64,000 nt of DNA from NCBI GenBank assembly GCA_002794465.1, contig MTSL01000178.1, forward strand, positions 1 through 64,000. Direction: 5' to 3'. Shown piece by piece: positions 51,460-61,846 of this stretch. The translations under genes were made by a program, and so were the position numbers. Source of the stretch: Paramicrosporidium saccamoebae (Eukaryota; Rozellomycota). Every line of letters begins with the position of its first letter. Positions within the stretch are counted from its first letter, which is position 1. The notes under the pieces are model-generated. The model ran no database searches. It saw only the letters and a program-made list of their open reading frames with translations, and was not told the DNA's origin.

Positions 51460-52773
51460 ATGACCGATTTGCCCTCTGTTCTCTTATCCACGTCCAATCG
51501 AGACAGTGTTGATACAACACATGGAGTCGATCTGAACGATTTAAAACGGGCCCTTGACAAGGTTCGGGAGACAATGGCCGCTCGCAAGGTGCAGAAGCAC
51601 AATTAAGTCTTTTATACCGTGTAGAGCGCGCTTGGTGAACTAGTTGAGAAGAACCATTCCGACTTTACAGCCTATCTATCCAGTTTGAATAACCTGGAGC
51701 GCATTTGGCGTCCATTGGAGGTGGAGTCTGCACAACGTCGAATATATGGCGACGACCGTGCCGTCTCACTGTCTTGTCTAAAAGCAGTTTTGGACGACAT
51801 GACTAATGAATCTGAAGATTTTCAGGCAGACTATCTAAAATATCTTGAAAGACAGATGGGACAGAAGGCCGGAGAATTGGCCAGACTTCCCAACTACGAG
51901 AAATGCGCAGTCTCAATTTCCGACGGCGAGTACACGATAAACTCGGTAATCTCACAAAAGACACGGCAACTGGTAGAGTTTCTGGAGATGACAATTGCCC
52001 TATCTGATGAGGATACGATTAGGGCAGCCATCTCTGATTGCTGTCTTTTATTCTTGGAAATTTTTCGAAATGCTTTTGCCTCACAGCTTTTACAGCTCCC
52101 CCATTTGGCGGCCTTGTTCTACAACGATAGTCGATATCTTTCTGTATTCACCAAAGTTAAATGCTCCGGCACCACGGAAGTTCCCGAGAGGATGGGGCTG
52201 ATTGGTGCAGAGATTCTTCAAAATAGCCTGAATCGAAATCGTGACGAGATTGGCGATCTATTCACTGCAAAAGCTTGGCAGCTTCGCTATGGACAATTAG
52301 ATAGGGATTCGCTTAGCAACATACAGAGGACTCTTGATCAAGCGCTACTTAGGCTAAGCCAAATCCGAAAGGTCTTGTTGCCAATCCTAGATCCTGACAT
52401 GTTTGCCACAATAATCCTTGAGCTTGTAGAGAATGTTCTGTCTTGGCTTTGGAATGGCCTAATTTCCATCAAGAGTCTTTCTAGAGATGTTCTCCCCATG
52501 TTACCCGACTTTGTTCAAAATTTAAACCGATCGTGTGTCGATGTAGTCGGAGCTGAGATATGTGCCAAGAATCCACTGGAGATTTGTAAAAAGCTCGACT
52601 ACCTGCTAAAGATATCCATGCAGAATCTAATCCAAGTGAGCAATGCATTTCGTCGAGATGAGTACATTGATACGCTCACCTTGCAAGAGTTTCGTTCAGT
52701 TATTAGCTTTACATTCCCTGACACGGCCATGAAAGACGCCTTTCTGGCGGAGATTGATGCTGAAATAAATTGA
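51460..52773 (+). CDS. ZW10: ZW10/Dsl1-family vesicle-tethering subunit, short form
   Basis: Two exons (51460-51588, 51625-52773) with a 36-nt intron give 425 residues. The N-terminus (LNDLKRALDKVRETMAARKS then ALGELVEKNHSDF) matches the ZW10 coiled-coil start. The C-terminal half contains LPHLAALFYNDSRYLS, aligning with LPQLAAIHHNNCMYIA of human ZW10 (from memory), and ends with the family terminus (EFRSVISFTFPDTAMKDAFL). It is little more than half the usual length (human 779), with the middle reduced. It would act in the Dsl1/NRZ complex that tethers Golgi-to-ER vesicles. PEX7 starts 20 bp after its stop. Confidence 0.8.
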
Positions 52774-52793
52774 TTTCCGCTTACATAAACTAC

Positions 52794-53870
52794 ATGAATT
52801 CAAGTCTATTTATCGGGGAACCAGCCCGACTCGGTACACCAGGATTTGATGGCTTTTCGGTACGCTACGTCGGTTTTTATAACTACAGTAGGTCAAGTTT
52901 GATCCATTCACTGGACGACGCCTGGCCTGTGCATCCTCTGCCAATTTTGGAATGAAAGGTGCCGGTCGACTGTGGATATTTGAGCATATGCAACCCCGTC
53001 ATCCTCCCCAAATGTATCTCGACGGTACTGTGTTTGATTATCAGATATGACCTGCCGGAGGGGCTTTATGATGTTGCCTGGAGTGAATCCAATCCTACCG
53101 TATTAGCTGCTGCCATGGCAGATGGTACAGTGGCAATATTCGACCTAAAAGTCCCGAGCGTTCCTGTGGTGATGCGAAAGGAGCATCAACGAGAATGCAG
53201 CGGTATTGATTGGAATGCGGTTAGCAAGGATCGTCTCCTCTCCACAGCCTATGATGGCTCGATCAAAATTGTACAAATGAGGGTCACTTGTGATTTCTAG
53301 TGGACTGCAGATGCCAGTGGATCCATGAGGACATTAAAGTCTCATGACGGATTGGTCTATCAGGCGTCTTGGTCTCCTCGGGAAGCCAATTTGATAGTCT
53401 CTGCTGGCTCCGATTGCAGTATCCGATTATGGGACGCGCGCGCTCACAATGCGATGGCACAAGTCTTGTCTAGGGCCCACGATAATGAAATTCTGTCAGT
53501 GGACTGGAACAAATGGGATCCGATGCAGTTTGCCACCGGTTCAGTTGATCTCACGGTGCGGATCTGGGATTGGAGAATGTCCTCGTCTCCCGCAACTACA
53601 TTGAGGGGGCACCACCGCGCCGTTAAAAAGGTCAAATGGTCCCCCTTCTCTGGAGGCGTGCTGTTTTCCGTTGGCTATGATATGATGATGCGAGTCTGGG
53701 ATCTGAAGAGCCTGAATCCGATGGTCGGCATGTGGGAGGGTCACGATGAATTTGTCACTGGGGTAGATTTGTCTCTTTATGAACCGTCTCTACTCATGGC
53801 CACTTGTGCGTGGGATCAAAGCATCCGTCTTCTCCGTCCCCCACATTGGGGTCAGAACACCCTATTGTGA
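52794..53870 (+). CDS. PEX7: Peroxisomal PTS2 receptor PEX7
   Basis: Four exons (52794-52859, 52892-53013, 53045-53270, 53301-53870) with 32-, 31- and 30-nt introns give 327 residues. Spliced, the N-terminus reads TPGFDGFSVKFDPFTGRRLA, then GAGRLWIFE, LPEGLYDVAWSESNP, IDWNAVSKDRLL, SWSPREANLIVSAGSDCSIR, VDWNKWDPMQFATGSVDLTV and VKKVKWSPFSGGVLFSVGYD. These are the PEX7 WD40 landmarks. The receptor binds the N-terminal PTS2 signal and delivers enzymes to peroxisomes, so this organism probably has peroxisomes. The frame is broken three times without the introns. Confidence 0.92.
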
Positions 53871-53913
53871 GATTTATAATAGCGATCGAGAGGTTATGAT
53901 TCGTAGATATTAC

Positions 53914-54122
53914 TGTGACGTAGAAAACTGATTAGCATGGCTTTGGAAATAGCTCCCTAGTATGGAGAAGGGATAATCAGAACAATCGATGAAGGATAAT
54001 GAGATCTTTACCATNNNNNNNNNNCAAAAGGGTCGTTGGATCGACTGAATAAATTCTCTTCTCGTCCCACCTCGTCTCTTCTCGCCTAAACTGGGCCGTG
54101 GTATTATCCCCACTACGCGACA
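53914..54122 (+). mobile_element. Dispersed element, copy D, with 10-N gap
   Basis: Left end TGTGACGTAG and right end CTACGCGACA are exact; the right flank also shares GGTATTATCCCCA with copies A and B. The interior is more diverged (GATTAG, a CTCTTCTCGTCCCACCTCGT pyrimidine block as in copy C) and holds an N run at 54015-54024. It sits between the convergent PEX7 and VMA6 genes. Confidence 0.6.
54015..54024. other. Assembly gap (10 N)
   Basis: Ten unknown bases inside repeat copy D, probably a place where the repeat blocked assembly. Confidence 0.99.
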
Positions 54123-54250
54123 TATGTGTCACAGACTTTAATAAGAAATACGCTCTCAGTATTCAACAGATTGACTATTGGCCCCTACTGTCGACCGCGA
54201 TAAGACATGTTCACACCTATAAGCTGTTTATTACTGGCTAAACCACAAGT

Positions 54251-55374
54251 CTAATAGATTGGTATAAAGTGGTGAATGTTTTCCTTCTGCTGCTGGGCAA
54301 TACACTCGGCAATCCAGACAATGTTGCGAATTTCTTGCTCCTTGAGCTTTACCCACGCATAGAAAGGACACATGCTGAATTGGTACAGCATCGCATCTTT
54401 GCACATGCTAACCTCGCGCTCAAAAAAGTACTCTTCCAACGACCGCACCCCCGCATCTAGTGTACTGGCGGTCATGTTCATCTTGCCGTCATCTTTCTGA
54501 TTTGACATGGCAGCATCTAGCAGCTGTCGGTACTCGGGACACTCGGCTTCCACAATAGACTTTACCTGCGTCAATTCTTCCGCATTTGCCAACTTGAGCG
54601 AGACACCCAGTTCATGCAGTCTTCCAAATTTGGGGAGCAATGCAATCTTAGTCTCTCTAGGGATGCTGGTGCCCAGAGAATTGATAATGACATTTAATGT
54701 ACGGCGGTCTGCTTCGTGAGCCAGTACCATACCCATCACTTCTGCCGTGGTGCTATCGCATTGGCCACAGAAACGATTGAAATCCTCCAAATACGCTCGG
54801 TGCAAAGTGTTGCGGATAATTTCTACATTAAAGTCATCCAAGTCCTTGGCCTTCAGACATTCCTTAAAGTATGGCGCAAGGGGCGTCTCCACCAGCACCG
54901 TGTTGTACAGCTCCTCCACATTTCTGGCAACTGTCAAGGCGGGCAACGCCTCGAACAGACCCAACGGATGGCACCGTTCAATCAACTCTTCCGTTGTCGC
55001 CGACTCATGCAACATGGCAGTGATGAGAAAGACGACATTATCAATCTGGTATTCATAGGTAAGATAGGCGAGGAAGTGCGAAAGGGCACCCGTGGCGTTG
55101 GCCTGGAGGTAACGAAACTCTTCAACAAAGTTGCGACGGAGAGTGGCGCTGAGAATGGAGGTGGTGATGGGGGAGGGAAGGGAGTGCGTGAGCTCACCGT
55201 ACTCGGTGCCGTTCAGTTGTACCTTCAAGTCTACAGTGTTATGGCAGTCGCAGCATTACCTTCAAGACTCTCACACTGGCAAAAATTATTATACTGGGTA
55301 GAGTTAATTATCCCGAGACGATATCCCCGCACAATGGCTTCCATGAAGCCGTGTTCCGTATTGAAAAGGAGCAT
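54251..55374 (-). CDS. VMA6: V-type ATPase subunit d
   Basis: Two exons (55374-55260, 55230-54251) with a 29-nt intron give 364 residues. Exon 1 encodes MLLFNTEHGFMEAIVRGYRL and QCESLE; exon 2 continues DLKVQLNGTEYGEL. Further landmarks: YEYQIDNVVFLITAMLH, RCHPLGLFEALPALTVA, TPLAPYFKEC, YLEDF and the C-terminal IVWIAECIAQQQKENIHHFI. Subunit d couples the rotor axle to the proteolipid ring. Length is close to yeast Vma6 (345). With VMA8 it makes two rotor subunits of one enzyme in this window, 11 kb apart. Confidence 0.95.
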
Positions 55375-55964
55375 CTTCCAGGTGGGGCTGCTCTGTAGCA
55401 GTAAAAGAAAACAACGGGGCAAACGGCAAGCTACTGGCCAATCAAATTTGAATTGGGTTATTTAAGAACCGGGAATCAGCATGCAATGAACCAGGGATGA
55501 AGGTCCGTATAACCATTACTTGCAGAAATAACGAATGCTGGCATTTTTAACCATCTTTGCCTTGAATAGAATCAGCTGTACATTAGATGTGTCTGATTGA
55601 TCTATCATGTATCGGGGATTTCAATGGCGCGAGGTTAGGTAATACCGCGTACTTTATTTGAGCGGCAAGGGAACCCTTCTTGATAAATGGTGGGCCGATC
55701 CGCATTTAAGGGATGATAACCCATGATTACAACAGGATCAGATAAAGGAACCCACTCACCGATGCGTTCTACCCCACGAAGGCAGCTCCTGTCAAGTGGA
55801 TGCGATAGTAGTTCCTATGGTACAAGAGCCTTTTACGTCACACCTCTTACTAATTAAACTGTATTTGTAGTCTTACAAATCAGATGGTAAACGATTCCCA
55901 CAAAATGGAGCCTTTTCCCTTCCAATTGGTTGGCTTCAAGCTCAAGAATTTACTAATTTGTGAA
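55375..55964. other. Largest gene-free interval, 590 bp, nothing recognised
   Basis: This lies between VMA6 (5' end) and RPT3 (3' end), both minus strand. It contains no frame above noise. I looked for tRNA, snRNA and box C/D snoRNA patterns and saw nothing I would call. It must contain the VMA6 promoter. Confidence 0.5.
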
Positions 55965-57134
55965 TTATTTGTAAAATTCGTAATCGTGATCTCGCTTCTT
56001 GACATGAGCTTCGTATCCCTTTTCAAAGTCTTGCTGTAGAACCATGTAGCGATTCTTGCGAATGGCCTGCATACCGGCCTCTTGGCAAATGGCAGAAATG
56101 TCAGCACCGCTTAGCTTATCAGCACGGGATACAAAGTCTTCCAAGTCAACCTCCTCAGACAGACTCATTTTGTTTGTGATTGTTGTAAAAATAAGACGTT
56201 TCTGACGACGATCCGGCATGGGAAATTCAATCTTACGGTCAAGACGGCCAGGACGGAGCAAAGCCGGATCAATAGTATCAGCCCGATTTGTCGCCATAAT
56301 AACCATGACGCTGCTTGTTTGGTCGAAACCATCCATCTGGTTCAGCAACTCTAGCAAGACACGCTGTACTTCGCGGTCAGCCCCAGTTTGGGCATCAAAG
56401 CGTTTCGTGGCAATGGCGTCAACTTCGTCGATGAAAATGATGGTGGGAGCCTTCTCCCGAGCCAGACGAAAGACATCACGCACCATTCGAGGACCTTCAC
56501 CGAGGTACTTTTGCACAAATTCACTTCCGTTGATCCGGATAAAGGCAGCGGTGCTATGATGGGCCACTGCCTTGACGAGCATAGTCTTGCCTGTGCCAGG
56601 CGGACCGTAGAGAAGAACACCACGAGGGGGGTCGATACCTATTTGGCGATACAGTTCGGGATGTGTAAGGGGTAGCTCGATGGCTTCACGAATCTCCTGC
56701 TTCTGTTGGTCCAGACCTCCAATGTCGCTGTATTGGACTTCTGGGCGTTCAGAGTCGCCCAGGACTGCAATGGCACTATCAGCCTCTGGGGGAAGTACGT
56801 CAACTAGAGCATTAGAGTGACGGTGCAAGGCAACAGTGGCACTTGGCTTAAGTAGCTCACGGTCCACCGTACTCAAAATCTTTACAATATGATTGCTACC
56901 GCTGGTGGAGGAGACAATGGCAGTTTGCTCGTCAATGGGCTCCAAGAACTGGCCAATAAGTAGCGGCACAGCTTTGATGCGCTTCACCTCCTCTTGAGCA
57001 TGTAGTAGCTCCCTCTTCAGGTTCCGGTACTCGTCCTTAATGTACTCTTCTTGCAAATTGAGCAATTCAACTTGACGCAGAAGCTTCTTGTACTCCATGT
57101 AAAGGTCTTGCTCTTCCCCATTGCCTGCCATCAT
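55965..57134 (-). CDS. RPT3: 26S proteasome regulatory ATPase RPT3
   Basis: 389 residues from ATG at 57134 (the frame opens 12 codons earlier only with TTG). N-terminal coiled coil ([20 protein letters not shown]), OB domain with [20 protein letters not shown], then the AAA domain: Walker A GPPGTGKT, Walker [17 protein letters not shown], arginine fingers in the [15 protein letters not shown] region. The C-terminus DYEFYK keeps the HbYX-type tail (FYK) that opens the 20S gate. Wording throughout matches Rpt3/PSMC4 rather than other Rpt subunits. A 120-bp gap separates it from the divergent tail-anchored gene. Confidence 0.96.
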   Translation of the reverse strand: MMAGNGEEQDLYMEYKKLLRQVELLNLQEEYIKDEYRNLKRELLHAQEEVKRIKAVPLLIGQFLEPIDEQTAIVSSTSGSNHIVKILSTVDRELLKPSATVALHRHSNALVDVLPPEADSAIAVLGDSERPEVQYSDIGGLDQQKQEIREAIELPLTHPELYRQIGIDPPRGVLLYGPPGTGKTMLVKAVAHHSTAAFIRINGSEFVQKYLGEGPRMVRDVFRLAREKAPTIIFIDEVDAIATKRFDAQTGADREVQRVLLELLNQMDGFDQTSSVMVIMATNRADTIDPALLRPGRLDRKIEFPMPDRRQKRLIFTTITNKMSLSEEVDLEDFVSRADKLSGADISAICQEAGMQAIRKNRYMVLQQDFEKGYEAHVKKRDHDYEFYK

Positions 57135-57254
57135 CTCGAAACAATTTAATAGTTGTTCGTTTCGTTTCAAGATCTATCCACTGGCATCGACAAGGTATTT
57201 TAGAAATGAATTTAGTTTTAGATATTTGGCGGGCTGAGTCGATACACGGAAAAG

Positions 57255-58421
57255 ATGGACTTTATCCTTGACAGCGACAGCGACTCGGTGTACAGCCCGC
57301 ACATAAAGTCGCGCCTTCCTGTAAAGTCTTCAGTCACCAAGGCGATCGCCAGCAGCTTCCAGCAGACTTTGAAGACGAGCAAGGCGGATTTAATGGAGGC
57401 ATATCAAAAATTGGAGACTCCCAAGATGGTTTCGCGAGTAGACCGGCATTCAGGGTTTGATGCGAGTCGGGACCGCATGAAGTTGGCGAATATTATTGAT
57501 TCAGAGACCAATGGAGACGACACTGATAACATGTTCCTTCTTCCCATCACTATGCAGTCACTGGTAATTAAGGATTTGTTTGTCTAATGGTTAGGAAGAG
57601 TATGAAAAGAGCAAGAATACACAGACACGCAACTCGTTTGAATTAGATTTGAGCGGCATCTCTGATGCTGAAGATTTGCTGAGTGAATTTACCACGTCGA
57701 ATGTAAGAAGACCACATCATGTGATTGAAACCTCCCCCAATTCCATGTCCGAATCTGGCTATGCCAAATTGCTTCAGCTCGATAGCGAACAGTCCACACC
57801 GAAAATCAAGGCCATTAGAGAAGAGTTGGATCAAAGTAAGACGCGCTTTCGTCAATCCATCAACGACCTCTTGAACAGCAGTCCCATCAGTGTATTACAA
57901 TACGAAAGACTAACATTTTTAGGCTGCATCATTAGAAAAAGCCCCCGACTTTAAAGACTTGGTAAAGATGGGAAGCAAGTTGAGTGAAAAGGTCTACAGT
58001 GAAATTGAATCTGTTGAAAAGCGTGCACCTTCCAATTTTGTACTCCGGACAAATCCAATCCAATGCTCTTCTCCCATTCAGCCCAAAAAGGTAACACGCA
58101 TTAGTAACTCACCTTTAGTTGAGTACTGAAGAGTTGCTGTCCTTTAGTGAAACTAATGATGCCACTAAGACCAAGGTTGACGAGCCGACAGAAGTAGAAT
58201 CAAAATTCTCAATTTTTATGGGGAGGATTCTGTGGGCATTTTCCGTGATTGCACTCATCTTTGTGGTCGATGTACTTCTCCAGGTAGCGGTAACTCGTCA
58301 GCAGGCTGGGCTGCCTTTGTTTGAGTATGAGCCAGCTCAAAAGTGGATAAGTGTAATCGAAGAATTCTGGCACGACATGTATTCATGGGTTTCTGGTTTT
58401 AACACGATCGCCCCTCACTGA
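57255..58421 (+). CDS. Uncharacterised tail-anchored protein, four exons
   Basis: Exons 57255-57563, 57595-57891, 57923-58090 and 58119-58421 with introns of 31, 31, 31-like (28) nt give 358 residues; every junction keeps frame. The N-terminal 250 residues are polar and predicted helical/disordered (SVTKAIASSFQQTLKTSKAD, SYAK-like SGYAKLLQLDSEQS, VYSEIESVEKRAP). One transmembrane helix (ILWAFSVIALIFVVDVLLQV) lies near residue 305, followed by about 40 residues rich in aromatics (EEFWHDMYSWVSGFNTIAPH). A long cytosolic/nucleoplasmic part with a short lumenal tail suggests an ER or nuclear-envelope protein. No family recognised. Confidence 0.65.
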
Positions 58422-58741
58422 AGACGGTATTCAGTACATAATAAATACACGACCTATAGCGGTGCAGGGTTGATAATAAAAGGATTGTTAAGCAGCACCG
58501 CCCATGATTGGCAACTTCGATGGCTATTCCACAGTCTGATGTCAATAGTGGTAGCCTATCTGCTATATACTTTAATAAAGAAGTACTTTCGCGCACTAAA
58601 AAGACTTTTATTGAACGTCATGCTGATACAGACCGACTTGACCGTTTATTGGCATTCTGATTCGTTACATGCCAACTCGATCACAGGGTGTTAGGCTAAA
58701 GTGAGAGATACTAAAATTTCGGCATTGTTATACATAGCCTT
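58422..58741. other. Intergenic between convergent 3' ends, nothing recognised
   Basis: A 320-bp AT-rich interval. A plus-strand frame at 58470-58694 starts only at TTG and looks random. Confidence 0.5.
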
Positions 58742-59480
58742 TTATACTGAACGTCGTCGTGAGAGAATCTGAGCAAATATGGCTCGCAGCTGAGTATCAT
58801 GTATCCCTTGATCACACGATTTAAAGAACTCGTCCAAGTTGATTTCGTATTTGTGCTCATATTCCATCGCTTGCTGAGCAAGCTCCAATTTATCCATATC
58901 GTGAACGAAATTTGCCTCGGGTGTTTCATTGCGTTCGTATTCCCACCACAGAGACTCAATCTTATTGGCGGCATTTGTAGTTCCCAAGCTACTCACAATC
59001 TTTTTCATTGCGTCCTACACCGATTAGGCATGCAGTATGGATACTGTCTCAAGACGGTGCTTTTCCTCTTTGTCGATGCCACACCATGGGGTAATGTCGC
59101 CAACTATTGATTCGGCCAGATCGTGGACGAGCGCCATCTGGCCACATCTATTCATGTCCAGATTTGGAGACTCCAACACCATTGACATTAGACCCATCCT
59201 GTACATGTGTCCCGAGACAGTCTCAGAGTCCTTCAAATTATAGTATTCCCAGCCACGACGCTTAGTCTCCTACAAGTTGGATAGGCCTGAGTCAAGTGGG
59301 AACTTTGATTAAGTGTCCGTATTTGAAAAAATCAACAAACTGTTCAGCCGTTGGATAGCCGGTGCGCCGAGGCTGACTCATTTGCGCTTTGAGCAGCTTT
59401 ACTGCCTCTTGGCATTGCTCCGGTGATTCTGCTGTCCGTAGTATGGCCATTATGCCTTCATCGAGTTGCACCGTAGCCAT
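58742..59480 (-). CDS. HDDC2: HD-domain 5'-deoxynucleotidase, HDDC2-like
   Basis: Three exons (59480-59304, 59269-59045, 59014-58742) with 34- and 30-nt introns give 224 residues. The HD motif is complete: ETVSGHMYRMGLMSMV (first His), ALVHDLAESIVGDI (His-Asp), then CGIDKEEKHRLET, and later VHDMDKLELAQQAMEYE (final Asp), as in HDDC2 and yeast YGK1. These enzymes dephosphorylate deoxynucleoside monophosphates. The N-terminus has about 45 extra residues (MATVQLDEGIMAILRTAES...) ahead of the usual FFKYGHLIKETKRRGW. It is divergent from IMP3 with 69 bp between starts. Confidence 0.88.
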
Positions 59481-59549
59481 TTGTGCGGTCGGCATTGGCA
59501 CTGTTTTAAATTGACTAAATTCGGGTACTTGGACCGGGGTATAGCAAAT

Positions 59550-60095
59550 ATGGTCCGTCAGTTCAAACACCATGAGCAGAAGCTGCTGAAGAAGGTTGAT
59601 TTCTTTCAGTGGAAAAGCGACAACCCGAAGGAGCAGACGATGGTACGTCGTCACCATCTCCACAAGCGCGAGGACTATGTCAAATACAACAAGATTTGTG
59701 GTTACATTACAGAACTGGCTAGCCTGGTGTCGCAGTTGCAGCCGGATGACCCGTTTAGACAAAAAGTTGCAGCGCAAATACTGGACAAGCTGTATCAGTG
59801 TGGCTTGATAACAACAAAAAACACCATGTCGCAGTTGGCGCGAGTCACGGCCACATCCATGTGCAGGAGACGTCTCTCCTCAGTGCTGGTCAGTTTAAAA
59901 ATGTGTCAAACTTTGCAAGAGGCGACCACGCTAGTGGAGCAGGGTCATGTGCGAGTGGGCACAGAGGTTGTGAAGGATCCCGCATTTTTTGTTACGAGAA
60001 CGCTGGAAGACTTTGTAACATGGGTGGACAACAGCAAGATTAGAAAGAAGATTGCCACCTACTACGGAACTGTAGACGACTATGATATGAAATAA
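59550..60095 (+). CDS. IMP3: U3 snoRNP protein IMP3
   Basis: 181 residues, no intron, ATG at 59550. It starts MVRQFKHHEQKLLKKVDFFQ and has RRHHLHKREDYVKYNKICG, both family landmarks. The S4-type RNA-binding domain is CRRRLSSVLVSLKMCQTLQE and ALxVEQGHVRVG-like LVEQGHVRVGTEVV. The C-terminus VTWVDNSKIRKKIATYYGTV matches IMP3 closely. It chaperones U3-pre-18S pairing in the small-subunit processome, alongside BUD22 in this window. Confidence 0.94.
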   Translation: MVRQFKHHEQKLLKKVDFFQWKSDNPKEQTMVRRHHLHKREDYVKYNKICGYITELASLVSQLQPDDPFRQKVAAQILDKLYQCGLITTKNTMSQLARVTATSMCRRRLSSVLVSLKMCQTLQEATTLVEQGHVRVGTEVVKDPAFFVTRTLEDFVTWVDNSKIRKKIATYYGTVDDYDMK

Positions 60096-60284
60096 TAATT
60101 CGACATTGTAGCGTCTATAATTTGGTTGTCTGGCACCTAACATAGCATAGTGATTTAGTAGTGAATAGTCACCAGCGATGGGTACCGTAACAAAGTGATT
60201 TGGTGAGGAATAGTAAATAGTGATAGGTGGTAACTTTCAAGTAGGCTCAAGCGACAATTGCCACAGCAGCACTGGAGCAAGTCG

Positions 60285-61793
60285 ATGCCAACCACACCAA
60301 AAATGGAACAAGCAAAATTCCAAAGCTTCTATCCGAGCACACGGCGCCGATCCATCCGGTATACCTTGCTCAATATAATTCTCTGTTGGAACGGACGAAT
60401 GGAAATCGGCCATGTTTACACCGAGGTCAACACCCTCACACTCGCCATTGCTGAAGGATGGCTCTCCAGAATCATTATTCAGTGACATGAACCTGACAAT
60501 CTTGCGACAGCTGATGAATGATTGTGATGTTTCTGGTAATCTTAGACTCTCAGCGATGGATATTCTGCAGAGGGGGTCGGAGAGATTCCTCCTCCATGAC
60601 CAGTATTTGGTGCACTTGATGTTGACAGCTCTAGGCTAGATGTTAGGGAAAAGGCACAGTCACTCATCAAGAGCATTTTAAAGGAAAATCGTGCCTCTAC
60701 TCTGCTATTCGACTCGCTGACTACTTCCCGCCATGCGACCACTTTCATGCGTTCCATCACTGCAGGCTTCCTTCGTTTCCTGGGACAGGATAGTCGGCCC
60801 TACGTCCAGATACTGGCGCTGCTAGCTTCCGAGACTGGCCGCGGCGAATTGCTTGGTGCATCGGTGCTGAGTAGATTGGTGGCGGGGCAGCCGGAGCTGG
60901 TGCAAGGAATAGTATATGGCCTGGTTAGGACAATCCTGGGTGCAGAATATTGTCCCGTAGCTGGCGCAACATTGTCCTTTGTGCTGGAGCATCCTGAATC
61001 GAGGGTTTTGGGATGTGAAATGCTGATGCATGCACTCCTAGAGGATGCCCAGTTGTCAGAGAGGTTGCACGAGTTTTTGTGGGAGAGGTTGCTGATGGGG
61101 GATCTGATGGCCGAGTTTATTCTCTTTCGTATTCTTCACGGAAGTGAAACTAAAGCTATTTGCATCGGCAAGACACCTTCTAAGCTGGTCAAGTTGACAA
61201 AACTGATTCGAAGCGATTTCGCGACTCCAGGAAAATACCCAAATGTTTATCTGCACCTTTGCTTGTTGCACACTGTCCTCGACAATGAGGAAACATTAGG
61301 AACCCTCTCACAGGCAAACTCGCCAAAGCTAGAGCTCAAAGGATGGTTCAGTCCCAGGCCTGTCGCTGAACCAGATCTCGAGTTTGTGCTGTGCGCTCTG
61401 TTGGACATACTAATTGAAAACTTGAACAGCCAGCGGGATCTCTACCAGCACTCAGTGGTGTCGGCCATTCTGACAAATATTTTTGTTGATCAGGGGCCGC
61501 GTTGCACGGAAATGATAATGGAGTATCAAGAAAGGTAACAAACTCGATGACAATGTCCAACGTTATGTAGACTGCGCGAGTGCTCTATATTGCTGCCCGG
61601 AAATGTAAAGATTGACCTGGACAGGATGGTTGATTTGTGGGTGTCCAGTGCAAGCATGACATGCCCAAAGTCACCGGTGATAGCAAGCAGAACGAGGCTG
61701 CAGGAAGAGAGTTCATCTGCAGCTTTCTTCCTTCCCTTAATACACGCCACGCTCTTCCAGCTGCTAAATCAGAACACAAGATCAATTTATTAA
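60285..61793 (+). CDS. Uncharacterised helical-repeat (ARM/HEAT-like) protein
   Basis: Model: exons 60285-60425, 60457-60602, 60635-61534, 61571-61793 with introns of 31, 32 and 36 nt; 469 residues. The third exon is one long open frame of regular amphipathic helices (SITAGFLRFLGQDSRPYVQI, LASETGRGELLGASVLSRLV, AGATLSFVLEHPESRVLGCE), typical of an alpha-solenoid. The last intron is well supported by the continuation ERLRECSILLPGN. The first two exons are less sure: another frame (starting near 60245) can be joined by a 44-nt intron instead. I do not recognise the family. Its stop is 53 bp from the convergent TMEM94-like stop. Confidence 0.6.
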
Positions 61794-61846
61794 AGCGTAA
61801 ATATTATACAGTATGGGAGTCGTCGATCCATTAAATACACTAACAC

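Noticed and set aside
58470-58694. Plus-strand hydrophobic 74-codon frame
   Set aside because: It begins at TTG with no ATG, has no family match and lies in the 3' region of the tail-anchored gene.
60237-60488. 83-codon minus-strand frame
   Set aside because: It is antisense to the first exons of the helical-repeat gene and has no recognisable features. The ambiguity of those exons keeps it from being fully excluded.
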